From assembly GCA_033283175.1 (NCBI GenBank), contig JAWMQM010000005.1, positions 42,836-106,835 on the forward strand: 64,000 bases of DNA. The letters run 5' to 3'. The translations under genes were made by a program, and so were the position numbers. The notes beneath the pieces were generated by a model, which searched no databases, was not told the DNA's origin, and saw only the letters and a list, made by a program, of their open reading frames with translations. Source of the DNA: Pseudomaricurvus sp033283175. Lineage in GTDB: Bacteria > Pseudomonadota > Gammaproteobacteria > Pseudomonadales > Cellvibrionaceae. Shown in pieces: positions 49,191-57,889 of the stretch; the stretch's first letter is position 1; each line of letters starts with the position of its first letter.

Positions 49191-51605
49191 ATGAGCAGCG
49201 CAGATACCCCCTCCGAAAGCCACTCCGGTGGTGCCAACCTGACTGACGAGCTGGTGATCAGGCATCTGAAAGCCTGTCAGGCGCTGCTGCTGGAGCAGGC
49301 GCATCCCCACTTTGATACCTTTATCGAGCAGTTGCAGGTCAACCTGAAGGAGCGTGTGGACTCGGCGCGCAGCAACAAGGAACAGGTGGAACTGGCGGAG
49401 CAGCTGCGGCTGTTGCGCGAACAGCGAGCAGAGTTGCGTCACTACTTCCTTGGCTATCTCGGCGAAGGCTTTGTGAAATTCAAGCGCGGCGAACTGCGCA
49501 CCACCACCGGCGAAGAGAAGTACCAGGATGACATGCTGGCGCTGGTGGAAAACGATGATCTGGAAGAGACCATCGCCATCAGCTCCATTACCCACCGCGC
49601 GGAAAACCAGTATTCCGAACCCCTCTGGGCCATGAATCAGCGCCTGGCGCTGCTCAACCGTGGCGAGCGGGTACAGGATCGCGGCAATCCGGCGGGGCCG
49701 ATTCAGTACTGCGAGTCACTGCGTAAGGGGCTCGCCCGCACCAGCCTCAGGCTGGGCACCCGCATACTCGCCTACAAGGAATTTGACCGCAGTTTTATCC
49801 CCTCCTTGAATGAAGTTTACGACGGGGTTAACGACTACCTGCAGAAGCAGGGGCTGCTTGCCAACCTGCGCTATCGGCCGGTGAACCTGTCGCCGCCGCC
49901 GGTGGCGGAAGTGCAGGAGGTGGCGGCTGCTGCACCGGAGCAGGCCGGGGTCACTGCTGCCGCTGGCGTGTCTCCCCCAGCCGGGGTGCCTGCCGCCGGA
50001 GAAGTGGTTGCCGGTGGCGTGCCGATGCCGGACAGCTCCCTGCCCAGCGAGCAGTATCAGGGGCATCTGCTGGCGGCCATCCGCAGCCTGCAGAGCCACA
50101 TTGGCGGTGTGCTGACACGCTCCGGTGCTGGCGGCGCAACCGTTGCCGGGCCGGCCGCTTCCGGTGTGCCACAGCAGGGCGGTGGGGGCGTGCTGCAGCC
50201 GGGGACGGCACCGCAGGGCGGAGCAGCCCTGCCCGGTGGCCGTTCGGCGGTGATCTACTCCAATGAGCAGCTGGTCACAGCGTTACAGAGTATCCAGACC
50301 CAGGCGCTGGCCGTCACCGGACAGCATCTGGCGGTGGCGCAGCCTGGCAAACTCGAGCCGCAGAGCATCGCCGAGGTCAACGAACAGTTGCTGGGGCATC
50401 TGCAGGCCGCGGTCGAGGACGGCAGTATCGACGAGAACGATCTGCATACCATCGACCTGGTGGGATTGTTGTTCGAGTACATGCTGTCGGACGAAAACCT
50501 GCCCGATGCCATTAAGGCGTTGCTCAGTTACCTGCACACGCCCTTTCTCAAAGTGGCGTTTATCGACAAGAATTTCTTCGAGAAGACCGGTCACCCGGCG
50601 CGCCTGTTGCTGAACAATATGGCGGAAGCGGCGGTGAAGTGGGTCGGCAACGATGGCAGCAGCCAGTACGACATCTACGACAAGATCAAAAGTATCGTCA
50701 ACCGGGTGCTGGAGGAGTTCACCAACGACACGCGCCTGTTTGCCGAGCTGCTGCTGGATTTCAGCGGTTACACCAAGAAGATCTCCCGCCGTCAGGAGCT
50801 GATGGAGCGTCGCGCCATGGAGAAGGTGCAGGGCGAGGAGAAACTGCGGGAGGTCAAACTGCGGGTCAATCAGGAAGTGCGCAAACGCACTGATGGCCGC
50901 GAACTACCCTCCGCCGTCTTGTTGATGTTGCTGCAGCCCTGGTCCGATTACCTCGCCTTTTTGCTGCTGCGTTACGGTGACGATTCCGAGAGTTGGTTGC
51001 GGGCGGTCAGGGTTATCGATGAGGTGCTGTGGACCATTGAGCCGAAGCAGACCAATGCTGACAAGACCCGCCAGCTGGAGATGCAGAACAGCCTGCTGGA
51101 TGCGCTGGAGTCCGGTTTTGAAACCATCGGTTACGAGCAGGCCAAGGGCAAAAAATTGCTCGAGGCGCTCTTCTCCCTGCAAAAAATGGCACTGCAGAGC
51201 CGGGCGGTGGAGCCGGCCTCGGAACCTGCGCGCAGTAAGCTGGAAGAGATGGCAGCGCTGAAAGCCGGACAGTCCCGCGGTGAACAGGAGACGGCGACGC
51301 CGGAAGAGCAGCGCATGGTAGAGCATCTGAAGATGATCGAGTTTGGTACCTGGTTCGAGTTCGAAGGGGGCAAGCGTCTCAAGGTGGCCTGGTACAACTC
51401 CAAGACCATGCACTACATGCTGGTGGACCAGATGGGCAAGAAGGTGGCCATGATGTCCGGGCTGGAGCTGGCCCGGGCCATGCTCTCACGCTCCGCCAAG
51501 GTCATTGCCGGCAGTTCCAAGCCCTTCTTTGAACGCGCTCTGGAGAACATCCTCCAGAGCCTCAATGCGCGCGCCGAAGAGCTGCGCTCGGAGACAGCCG
51601 TATGA
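49191..51605 (+). CDS. DUF1631 family protein
   Basis: An 804-residue cytoplasmic protein. The N-terminal helical domain (RHLKACQALLLEQAHPHFDT) has a conserved NQRLALLNRG segment. A low-complexity linker at about 235-355 is rich in P, A, G and Q. The central DUF1631 helical domain (PDAIKALLSYLHTPFLKVAF, then KNFFEKTGHPARLLLNNMAEA) follows. The C-terminal domain, with FGTWFEFEGGKRLKVAWYNS and KVAMMSGLELARAM, looks like a PilZ-related barrel. The function of DUF1631 is unknown. Its stop codon overlaps the start of the PilZ gene (ATGA), so the two are coupled and probably interact in c-di-GMP signalling. Confidence 0.9.
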   Translation: MSSADTPSESHSGGANLTDELVIRHLKACQALLLEQAHPHFDTFIEQLQVNLKERVDSARSNKEQVELAEQLRLLREQRAELRHYFLGYLGEGFVKFKRGELRTTTGEEKYQDDMLALVENDDLEETIAISSITHRAENQYSEPLWAMNQRLALLNRGERVQDRGNPAGPIQYCESLRKGLARTSLRLGTRILAYKEFDRSFIPSLNEVYDGVNDYLQKQGLLANLRYRPVNLSPPPVAEVQEVAAAAPEQAGVTAAAGVSPPAGVPAAGEVVAGGVPMPDSSLPSEQYQGHLLAAIRSLQSHIGGVLTRSGAGGATVAGPAASGVPQQGGGGVLQPGTAPQGGAALPGGRSAVIYSNEQLVTALQSIQTQALAVTGQHLAVAQPGKLEPQSIAEVNEQLLGHLQAAVEDGSIDENDLHTIDLVGLLFEYMLSDENLPDAIKALLSYLHTPFLKVAFIDKNFFEKTGHPARLLLNNMAEAAVKWVGNDGSSQYDIYDKIKSIVNRVLEEFTNDTRLFAELLLDFSGYTKKISRRQELMERRAMEKVQGEEKLREVKLRVNQEVRKRTDGRELPSAVLLMLLQPWSDYLAFLLLRYGDDSESWLRAVRVIDEVLWTIEPKQTNADKTRQLEMQNSLLDALESGFETIGYEQAKGKKLLEALFSLQKMALQSRAVEPASEPARSKLEEMAALKAGQSRGEQETATPEEQRMVEHLKMIEFGTWFEFEGGKRLKVAWYNSKTMHYMLVDQMGKKVAMMSGLELARAMLSRSAKVIAGSSKPFFERALENILQSLNARAEELRSETAV

Positions 51606-51952
51606 ATGACCAGCAGCCCCACACCGAGCAGCGCCGCCTGCAGCGCCACCGTCTCAATGTTCCGGTGGTGGTGTCCGACTGCAACCGCAACCTGCAACTG
51701 GGGCGACTGGTGGATATTCACAGGGAGGGGTTGATGTTGATGGGCGACCAGCCGCTGCAGGTGGATCACGTCTACCAGTTGGACCTGCACCTGCCGGAGC
51801 CGCTGGAGGGGTTGGAAACGCTCCATCTGGGGGTGGATTGTCTCTGGACCCGCTGCGATGAGGGCTCGTCCTCGCACTGGTCGGGTTTCCAGATTATCGA
51901 CCTGTCGGAGCTGGCGGAGCGTCAGCTGCAGGCGCTGATGGAGATGATGTGA
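51602..51952 (+). CDS. PilZ domain protein
   Basis: A 116-residue stand-alone PilZ domain. The c-di-GMP-binding motif is visible as RRLQRHRLNVPVVV (R-x-x-x-R) and DIHREGLMLMG (the D-x-S-x-x-G motif, with His/Arg in the middle and no Ser). The changed second motif makes c-di-GMP binding possible but uncertain. It starts in the last 4 bases of the DUF1631 gene and ends just before a long palindromic terminator. The likely role is an output partner of DUF1631. Confidence 0.88.
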   Translation: MNDQQPHTEQRRLQRHRLNVPVVVSDCNRNLQLGRLVDIHREGLMLMGDQPLQVDHVYQLDLHLPEPLEGLETLHLGVDCLWTRCDEGSSSHWSGFQIIDLSELAERQLQALMEMM

Positions 51953-51973
51953 CTGCGTTGGAGTGAGCGAGAC

Positions 51974-52020
51974 ACCGAACACAAAAAAGCCCGCTGTCAG
52001 CGGGCTTTTTTGTGTTCGGT
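51974..52020. terminator. Bidirectional terminator with a 21-bp perfect stem
   Basis: Arms 51974-51994 and 52000-52020 are exactly complementary around TGTCA, with AAAAAAGCCCGC/GCGGGCTTTTTT at the core and ACCGAACAC/GTGTTCGGT outside. It serves the convergent PilZ and hemL genes. Confidence 0.95.
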
Positions 52021-52047
52021 TGTAGCACGACTGCCGGGCATCAGGGC

Positions 52048-53328
52048 TCAGAGTGCCGCCATCACCTTGTCCGCCGCTGCCAGGGTAAAGTCGATATCGG
52101 CGTCGCTGTGGGCAATGGAGAGGAAGCCCGCTTCGTAGGATGCGGGTGCCAGGTAAACACCCTCGTCCAGCATGCCGTGGAAGAAGCGGTTGAAGCGTTC
52201 AATGTCGCAGGCCATCACCTGTTGGTAGTTGGTGATCTGTGACTCTTCGGTAAAGAAGAAGCCGAACATGCTGCCCACGTGGTTGGTAGTGAAGGGAACA
52301 CCGTGTTTGGCGGCCACGTCGCGCAGCCCCTGCACCAGGCGGTCGGTGCGGGCGAACAGCTGCGGGTAGAAACCGTCGACCGAGATCAGCTCCAGGGTTT
52401 TCAGTCCCGCCGCCATGGCCACCGGGTTGCCGGAGAGGGTGCCAGCCTGGTACACCGGGCCCAGCGGGGCGATGTGGGACATGATCTCCCGCTTGCCGCC
52501 AAAGGCGCCCACGGGCATGCCGCCACCCATCACCTTGCCCAGGGTGGTGAGGTCCGCCTCGATGCCATAGTGGCCCTGGGCACCGGTGGGGCTGACGCGG
52601 AAGCCGGTCATCACTTCATCAATTATCAGCACCGCGCCGAACTGGTCGCACTGGGCCCGCAGGCACTCGAGAAAACCGGGGATCGGCGGTACGCAGTTCA
52701 TGTTGCCCGCCACCGGCTCCACAATCACACAGGCCACCTGCTCGCCCACTTCGGCAAACGCCTGCTCGACACCGGCGATATCGTTGTAGGTGAGGGTGAT
52801 GGTGTGGTCCGCCAGCGCCGCGGGCACGCCGGGGGAGCTGGGGACGCCGAGGGTGAGGGCGCCGGAGCCGGCTTTCACCAGCAGAGAGTCGGAGTGGCCG
52901 TGGTAGCAGCCTTCAAACTTGATGATCTTGTCGCGGCCGGTGTAGCCGCGGGCCAGGCGGATGGCGCTCATGGTGGCCTCGGTACCGGAGTTGACGAAGC
53001 GCACCAGGTCCATGCCCGGCATGATCTCGCACAGGCGGTCGGCGAGGGTGGTTTCGATGGCGGTGGGAGCGCCAAAGCTCAAGCCCAGCCGGGCCTTCTC
53101 CACCACGGCGTCGATTACCTCGGGGTGGGCGTGGCCGAGAATGGCTGGGCCCCAGGAGAGGACGTAATCCACATAGCGCTTGCCGTCGGCGTCAAACAGG
53201 TAGGCGCCCTCTGCCTTCTCAAAAAAGACCGGCGTCCCGCCGACGGCCTTGAAGGCGCGCACTGGCGAGTTAACGCCTCCGGGAATATGTTGCTGGGCTT
53301 GTTGGAACAGTTCGGCAGAGCGGCTCAT
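52048..53328 (-). CDS. hemL: Glutamate-1-semialdehyde 2,1-aminomutase
   Basis: A 426-residue PLP enzyme converting glutamate-1-semialdehyde to 5-aminolevulinate in C5 haem synthesis. Seen: PGGVNSPVRAFKAVGGTP, NSGTEATMSAIRLARGYTG with the PLP phosphate contacts, FEGCYHGHSDSLLVKAG, the IIDEVMTGFRV aspartate, and the catalytic lysine in TTLGKVMGGGMPVGAFGG. Length is normal. Downstream of the ThiD-like gene by 92 bp on the same strand; in Pseudomonas thiE usually lies between them but is missing here. Confidence 0.98.
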   Translation of the reverse strand: MSRSAELFQQAQQHIPGGVNSPVRAFKAVGGTPVFFEKAEGAYLFDADGKRYVDYVLSWGPAILGHAHPEVIDAVVEKARLGLSFGAPTAIETTLADRLCEIMPGMDLVRFVNSGTEATMSAIRLARGYTGRDKIIKFEGCYHGHSDSLLVKAGSGALTLGVPSSPGVPAALADHTITLTYNDIAGVEQAFAEVGEQVACVIVEPVAGNMNCVPPIPGFLECLRAQCDQFGAVLIIDEVMTGFRVSPTGAQGHYGIEADLTTLGKVMGGGMPVGAFGGKREIMSHIAPLGPVYQAGTLSGNPVAMAAGLKTLELISVDGFYPQLFARTDRLVQGLRDVAAKHGVPFTTNHVGSMFGFFFTEESQITNYQQVMACDIERFNRFFHGMLDEGVYLAPASYEAGFLSIAHSDADIDFTLAAADKVMAAL

Positions 53329-53420
53329 GGCACTTCCTTAACGGGACAAGAAAACGGAACGGGCGAAAACGCAGAGGCGGCATTATCCCCGAGGCGTTGG
53401 CGGATTGCGAGTTCAGGGCG

Positions 53421-54248
53421 TCAGGCGTGGCCGCTGCCGGAGTGGCTGAGGTGACCGTTGGCCCAGAAGAAGCGGTTGGGCAGGTGGTGGCCCATGCCCA
53501 GCCGGCGGCTGTGGGCCAGCGCCTGCCAGGTGAAGTTCTGCCCCTGGGAGATGGCCTCTTCCGGCACCAGTCCATGAGCCAGGTAGCAGGCGATGCTGGC
53601 GGCCAGGGTGGCGCCATTGCCGTGGGATTGCATGGGCAGTCGCTGCCACTGGTATTTGCGCAGCAGGCCGCGCTCGTTGTAGAGGTGATTCTCCACCGTG
53701 TCCTGGGTGCGGTGGGCGCCGCTGATCAACAGGTAGTGGCAGCCGCTCTCCAGTATCTGGTGGGCGCAGGCTTCCAGGGTATCGCTCTGTGGGGAGATCT
53801 CCTGGGCCTCGCTCATGTCCGGGGTGACCACGGTGGCCAGCGGCATCAGCAGGTTTTCAGTGGCATCGACAATGGCGTCGGCGTTGGCCAGTTCGCCGTT
53901 GCAGATGCTGGTGGCGGGATCCAGCACCACAGGCAGTTGCGGATAGTCCCGCAGGATGGAGTGGATGGCCTCGGCATTTTCCACGCTGCCGACAAAGCCG
54001 ATACGGATCGCCTGCACGGGCATGTCTTCCAGCAGGGAGCGGGTCTGTTCTATCAGCAGTGAGGCGGGCAGGGGGGAGATGTTGTGGGTGTGGCGGCTGT
54101 TCTTGCTGCAGAGGGCGGTGATCACCGAGGTGGCGTGGCAGCCGAGGCTGGCAGCGCATTCAATATCCGCCTGGATGCCGGAGGCGCCGGACGGGTCGTG
54201 GCTGGAGAGGCTGAGTACTACCGGAGTAGCGGTCCCGAATTCGGTCAT
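53421..54248 (-). CDS. ThiD-like hydroxymethylpyrimidine kinase lacking the active-site cysteine
   Basis: A 275-residue ribokinase-fold protein of the ThiD family, which phosphorylates hydroxymethylpyrimidine and its phosphate for thiamine synthesis. Family marks: LSLSSHDPSGASGIQADIEC at the start, VVTPDMSEAQEI, and the glycine motif SHGNGATLAASIACYLAHG near 208-226. In E. coli ThiD this motif is HGTGCTLSA with Cys213; here residue 213 is Ala. The substrate contacts at the N-terminus are kept, so the protein may be a weak or altered kinase. Genes for thiE or other thiamine functions are not nearby; hemL follows. Confidence 0.85.
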   Translation of the reverse strand: MTEFGTATPVVLSLSSHDPSGASGIQADIECAASLGCHATSVITALCSKNSRHTHNISPLPASLLIEQTRSLLEDMPVQAIRIGFVGSVENAEAIHSILRDYPQLPVVLDPATSICNGELANADAIVDATENLLMPLATVVTPDMSEAQEISPQSDTLEACAHQILESGCHYLLISGAHRTQDTVENHLYNERGLLRKYQWQRLPMQSHGNGATLAASIACYLAHGLVPEEAISQGQNFTWQALAHSRRLGMGHHLPNRFFWANGHLSHSGSGHA

Positions 54249-54330
54249 GCTGTTACCCTCGCTGAAGCGGTGCCTCCTTCGAGTCTAACACAGCCTCGGT
54301 GCTTGTCCCGGCCGGTTGGGGGGATTGTGG

Positions 54331-54759
54331 TCAGGCGCCCGGTTTCAGTACCGCCAGCAGCACCGCCGCAAACAGGATCAGTACCGGCAGTTCGTTGAAC
54401 ACCCGGTAGAAGACATGGCTGCGACTCTCCGGATTGCGTTCCAGCAGGCGGATGCAGCGGCCGCAGTAGAAGTGATAGATCACCAGCAGTGCCACCAGTG
54501 CCACCTTGATGTGAAACCAGATGGCGCCGCTGTAGTAGACCCAGTTGAGGCTGGCGAGGGCGATGCCGAAGCCGATGGTGAGAAACATAAACGGCGTGAT
54601 GAAGCGGTAGAGCTTGCGCTCCATCAGCAGCAGCTGCGCGCGGGTGGCGGTGTCTTCCACCATGGCGTGATTCACGAACAGTCGCGGCAGGTAAAAGATA
54701 CCGGCGAACCAGCACACCATAAAAATAATGTGAAAGGCCTTCAGCCAGAGCATCAGCAT
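54331..54759 (-). CDS. hemJ: Protoporphyrinogen IX oxidase HemJ
   Basis: A 142-residue membrane protein with four helices. The signature WLKAFHIIFMVCWFAGIFYL holds the haem-ligand His (about residue 10) and is followed by PRLFVNHAM; the rest has GFGIALASLNWVYY, WFHIKVALVALLVIYHFYCG with a second conserved His/Lys, and RVFNELPVLILFAAVLLAVLK. HemJ makes protoporphyrin IX in bacteria lacking HemG and HemY. Its gene is near hemL, so two haem-synthesis genes share this segment. ATG 54759 has AAGGAA 8 bases upstream. Confidence 0.93.
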   Translation of the reverse strand: MLMLWLKAFHIIFMVCWFAGIFYLPRLFVNHAMVEDTATRAQLLLMERKLYRFITPFMFLTIGFGIALASLNWVYYSGAIWFHIKVALVALLVIYHFYCGRCIRLLERNPESRSHVFYRVFNELPVLILFAAVLLAVLKPGA

Positions 54760-54808
54760 GGACGGGGGTTCCTTGGCAGTGGGTGAGGCTGTGTCTCAGC
54801 GGCGGCCA

Positions 54809-56584
54809 TCATACCTGATAGTGATCGTCGATGTGTTGCTGGGTGACAATGCCAATCACCGGGGACAACCAGGGGGTGGCCTGGCGCTCCACACAGAGGG
54901 CGTCGGCCTTCAGTTGCCGCAGCTGTTGCTGTGCTTCGAACAGGCTGGCCTGGTGGTCAATGGGTTTCAGCAGCCAGCGGCGCCCGGGGATCTCCAGCAG
55001 GTTGATACTCTCATCGTCCGCGCGCTCCTCACTGTTCAGGTAGGCGGAGATATCGGCTGCCGCCACCAGGTAGCGTTCCCGCTCCGGCTCGTCCACCACC
55101 AGCCATTTGGGTTGCTGCTGGAGACGCTGGCGCAGCTGGGTCACGGTCTGGCGGTGGTTGCTGCGCTGGAAGCGGGTCTCCATCACGCTGCGCACGCCGA
55201 TGCGGTCCAGCACCCGTCGCATGGGGCCGCTCTTGAGGGAGTAACCGTTGGCTTCCAGTTGGGCGACAAACAGCCCCTCACAGCGGAAGACTTGCCGGGT
55301 GGTGAGCACGGCCACGACGATCATCAGCATGGCAGGGAAGATGGTGTTGGGGTTCTGGGTCAGCTCGAACACCGAAATCAGGGCGGCCAGCGGCGCATTG
55401 ATTACCGCCGCCATCATGGCGGTCATGCCCAGCAGCACATAGAAGGTGGGGTTGGGGCCGGCGTCCGGGGTGATGGTGCCAATCAGCCAGCCAATCACCC
55501 CGCCCAGTGCGGCGCCGAGAAACAGCATGGGACCGATACAGCCCCCCGGGATACCGACGCCACCACTGATGGCGGTTGCCAGCAATTTGGCCAGCAGAAT
55601 CCCCAGCAGCAGATCTACCGCCAATTGTCCGTGCATGGCCTGGCCAATAGTGTCGTAGCCAACGCCCAGGATTTGCGGGTACTGCAGTGCCAGGGCACCG
55701 GTCACTGCGCCGGCCAGTGACACCTTCAGCCACACCGGCAGAGTCAGTTGCCGGTTGACCAGCAGTTGCAGCTTGATAAAAGCCGCAGCAAACACCGCCA
55801 CCACCAGTCCGGCCAAGGCAATCAGCGGCAGCTCCCACAGAACGTTCAGCTGCAGGGGCCCCACGCTGAAGGCGGGGTCGTTGCCAAACACCAGCTGTCC
55901 GATCAGTGCGCCGGTGACAGACGCCAGCATCACCGGAATAAACCCGGCCACCGTGTACTCCATCAAAATCACCTCCATGGAGAAGATGACACCGGCCATG
56001 GGGGTGTTAAAGGAGGCGGCAATGGCGGAGGCTACCCCGCAGCCCACCAGGGTGCGCTGGCAATTGTTGGGCAGTCGCAGCCACTGCCCCAGTTGGCTGG
56101 CGGCACCGGCGCCCAGGTGCACGGCGGGTCCTTCACGGCCCACGGACTGGCCACTGATCAGCGCCAGGATGCCACCGACGAACTGCAGCGCCCAGTTGCT
56201 GGCGGGCAGCCGGCCCTGGTGGTTGTGCAGCCGCTCCAACACATGGCCAATGCTCACCTGGCGACTCTCGGCCGGCAGCCACTGTAACAGCAGGCCCAGA
56301 ATCACCGCGCCCGCGAAGGGCAACAGGAAGTGCCAGTGCTGTGGCAGGGATTCAAAGTTGTCCGCCCCGCCGGGCAGCAGGCTTTGCAGGGGTAGCTCTA
56401 TACTGAGACGAAAAGCGACGATCAGGCCTGCCGCAGCAATGCCGCTGAGCAGCCCCAGCAGCGTCAGTTGTGGCAGTGCATCGAGGTGGGCTAGGCGGTG
56501 CTGCAGCCTGTCCATGCGCATCTGCAGGCGGTGTTGGAGGCCGGGTTTGGCGGGTGGTGCAGGTGCGGGTGAGGGATCGTTCAT
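54809..56584 (-). CDS. CLC-family chloride channel/antiporter with CBS region
   Basis: A 591-residue inner-membrane CLC protein. About ten membrane segments; the family motif GREGP is present in SGQSVGREGPAVHLGAGAAS, where the Glu is the gating residue of the Cl-/H+ exchangers. Another marker, GGVGIPGGCIGPMLFLGAAL, lines the anion path. After the membrane part, about 160 residues include a CBS-like region (IGVRSVMETRFQRSNHRQTV, then LVVDEPERERYLVAAADI). Likely roles are acid or salt stress response. It is the upstream neighbour of hemJ on the same strand with a 49-bp gap. Confidence 0.93.
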   Translation of the reverse strand: MNDPSPAPAPPAKPGLQHRLQMRMDRLQHRLAHLDALPQLTLLGLLSGIAAAGLIVAFRLSIELPLQSLLPGGADNFESLPQHWHFLLPFAGAVILGLLLQWLPAESRQVSIGHVLERLHNHQGRLPASNWALQFVGGILALISGQSVGREGPAVHLGAGAASQLGQWLRLPNNCQRTLVGCGVASAIAASFNTPMAGVIFSMEVILMEYTVAGFIPVMLASVTGALIGQLVFGNDPAFSVGPLQLNVLWELPLIALAGLVVAVFAAAFIKLQLLVNRQLTLPVWLKVSLAGAVTGALALQYPQILGVGYDTIGQAMHGQLAVDLLLGILLAKLLATAISGGVGIPGGCIGPMLFLGAALGGVIGWLIGTITPDAGPNPTFYVLLGMTAMMAAVINAPLAALISVFELTQNPNTIFPAMLMIVVAVLTTRQVFRCEGLFVAQLEANGYSLKSGPMRRVLDRIGVRSVMETRFQRSNHRQTVTQLRQRLQQQPKWLVVDEPERERYLVAAADISAYLNSEERADDESINLLEIPGRRWLLKPIDHQASLFEAQQQLRQLKADALCVERQATPWLSPVIGIVTQQHIDDHYQV

Positions 56585-56817
56585 GAACCAGGGCTACCGG
56601 TAGCGGGTGCATTGCTTATAACAAACATTGATATACACTAGGGCGCTTTCACCTGCGCCCGAGGTCGCGCCGGTCCGGATGGCCCCGTCTATATCTGAAT
56701 TCGGTATAGGGGTTGGGTACTATTCTGGCGTCAAAGCGAGCGGCGGGCAAACTCAGGTGGGCAAATTCAGACCGTGCGTGTACAGGGCACCCGGCGGGTG
56801 CGAAGAGGTTAACAGCA

Positions 56818-57864
56818 GTGAGTAAAATTCAGATTGGTATTGTCGGCGGAACCGGGTACACCGGAGTGGAGTTGCTGCGTCTCTTGGCCAGCCATCCCCA
56901 TGCCGAGGTGAAGGTAATTACCTCCCGTGCCGAAGAGGGGCTGCCGGTGGCGGATCTCTATCCCAGTCTGCGTGGTTTTTTCGATTTGCAGTTCAGTGTG
57001 CCGGATGTGGCCGAGCTCTCCACCTGTGATCTGGTGTTCTTCGCCACGCCTCACGGTGTGGCTCAGGCCATGATGCCGGAACTGATTAACCGCGGCGTGC
57101 GGGTGGTGGATCTGTCCGCCGATTTCCGTATTCGTGATGCGGCGCTCTGGTCGCGGTGGTACGACCAGCCCCACAGCTGCCCCGAGTTGTTGCCAAAGGC
57201 GGTGTACGGTCTGCCGGAAATCAACCGTGAGGTGATTGCCGGTGCGCAACTGGTGGCCTGCCCAGGCTGCTATCCCACTGCCATTGAATTGGGTTTTTTG
57301 CCCTTGCTGGAGCAGGGATTGGTGGACGCGGGTGACCTGATCGCCAGCGCAGCTTCCGGCTCCAGTGGTGCCGGGCGGCAGGCCAAAGTGCCTATGTTGC
57401 TGGCGGAAACCGGCGAGAGCTTTAAGGCGTATGGCGCAGGCGGACACCGCCACCTGCCGGAAATTGAGCAGACCCTGAATGATGTACAGCCGGCCGGTAG
57501 TACACCTGCTCAGGTGACGTTTGTGCCCCATCTGGTGCCCATGGTGCGGGGTATCCACGCCACCCTCTACGCTAACCTTAAAGGTGAGGCGGGAGATCTG
57601 CAGGCACTGTTTGAAGAGCGCTTTGCCAGCGAGCCGTTTGTGGATGTGATGCCGGCTGGCAGCCACCCGGAGACCCGCAGCGTGAAAGGCTCCAATGTCT
57701 GCCGTTTGGCGGTTCTGGAGCCACAGCAGCGCGGCAAGGTGGTGGTGCTGTCGGTGATCGACAACCTCACCCGTGGCTCCTCCGGCCAGGCTATCCAGAA
57801 CATGAACATCATGTTTGGTTTTGACGAGACGGCGGGCCTCAATCAGGTCGCGTTGATGCCTTAA
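56818..57864 (+). CDS. argC: N-acetyl-gamma-glutamyl-phosphate reductase
   Basis: A 348-residue NADPH-dependent enzyme of arginine synthesis. Seen: QIGIVGGTGYTGVELLRLLA with the nucleotide-binding loop, DLSADFRIRD, the catalytic cysteine in VACPGCYPTAIELG, ASAASGSSGAGRQAK, and FVPHLVPMVRGIHATLYANL. The start is a GTG at 56818 with AGAGG upstream; an earlier ATG at 56713 would add 35 non-conserved residues. It begins the plus-strand run argC, coiled-coil membrane protein, bactofilin, erpA seen also in pseudomonads. Confidence 0.97.
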   Translation: MSKIQIGIVGGTGYTGVELLRLLASHPHAEVKVITSRAEEGLPVADLYPSLRGFFDLQFSVPDVAELSTCDLVFFATPHGVAQAMMPELINRGVRVVDLSADFRIRDAALWSRWYDQPHSCPELLPKAVYGLPEINREVIAGAQLVACPGCYPTAIELGFLPLLEQGLVDAGDLIASAASGSSGAGRQAKVPMLLAETGESFKAYGAGGHRHLPEIEQTLNDVQPAGSTPAQVTFVPHLVPMVRGIHATLYANLKGEAGDLQALFEERFASEPFVDVMPAGSHPETRSVKGSNVCRLAVLEPQQRGKVVVLSVIDNLTRGSSGQAIQNMNIMFGFDETAGLNQVALMP

Positions 57865-57889
57865 CCCGTCTGGAATCGGAAAGGATCTG

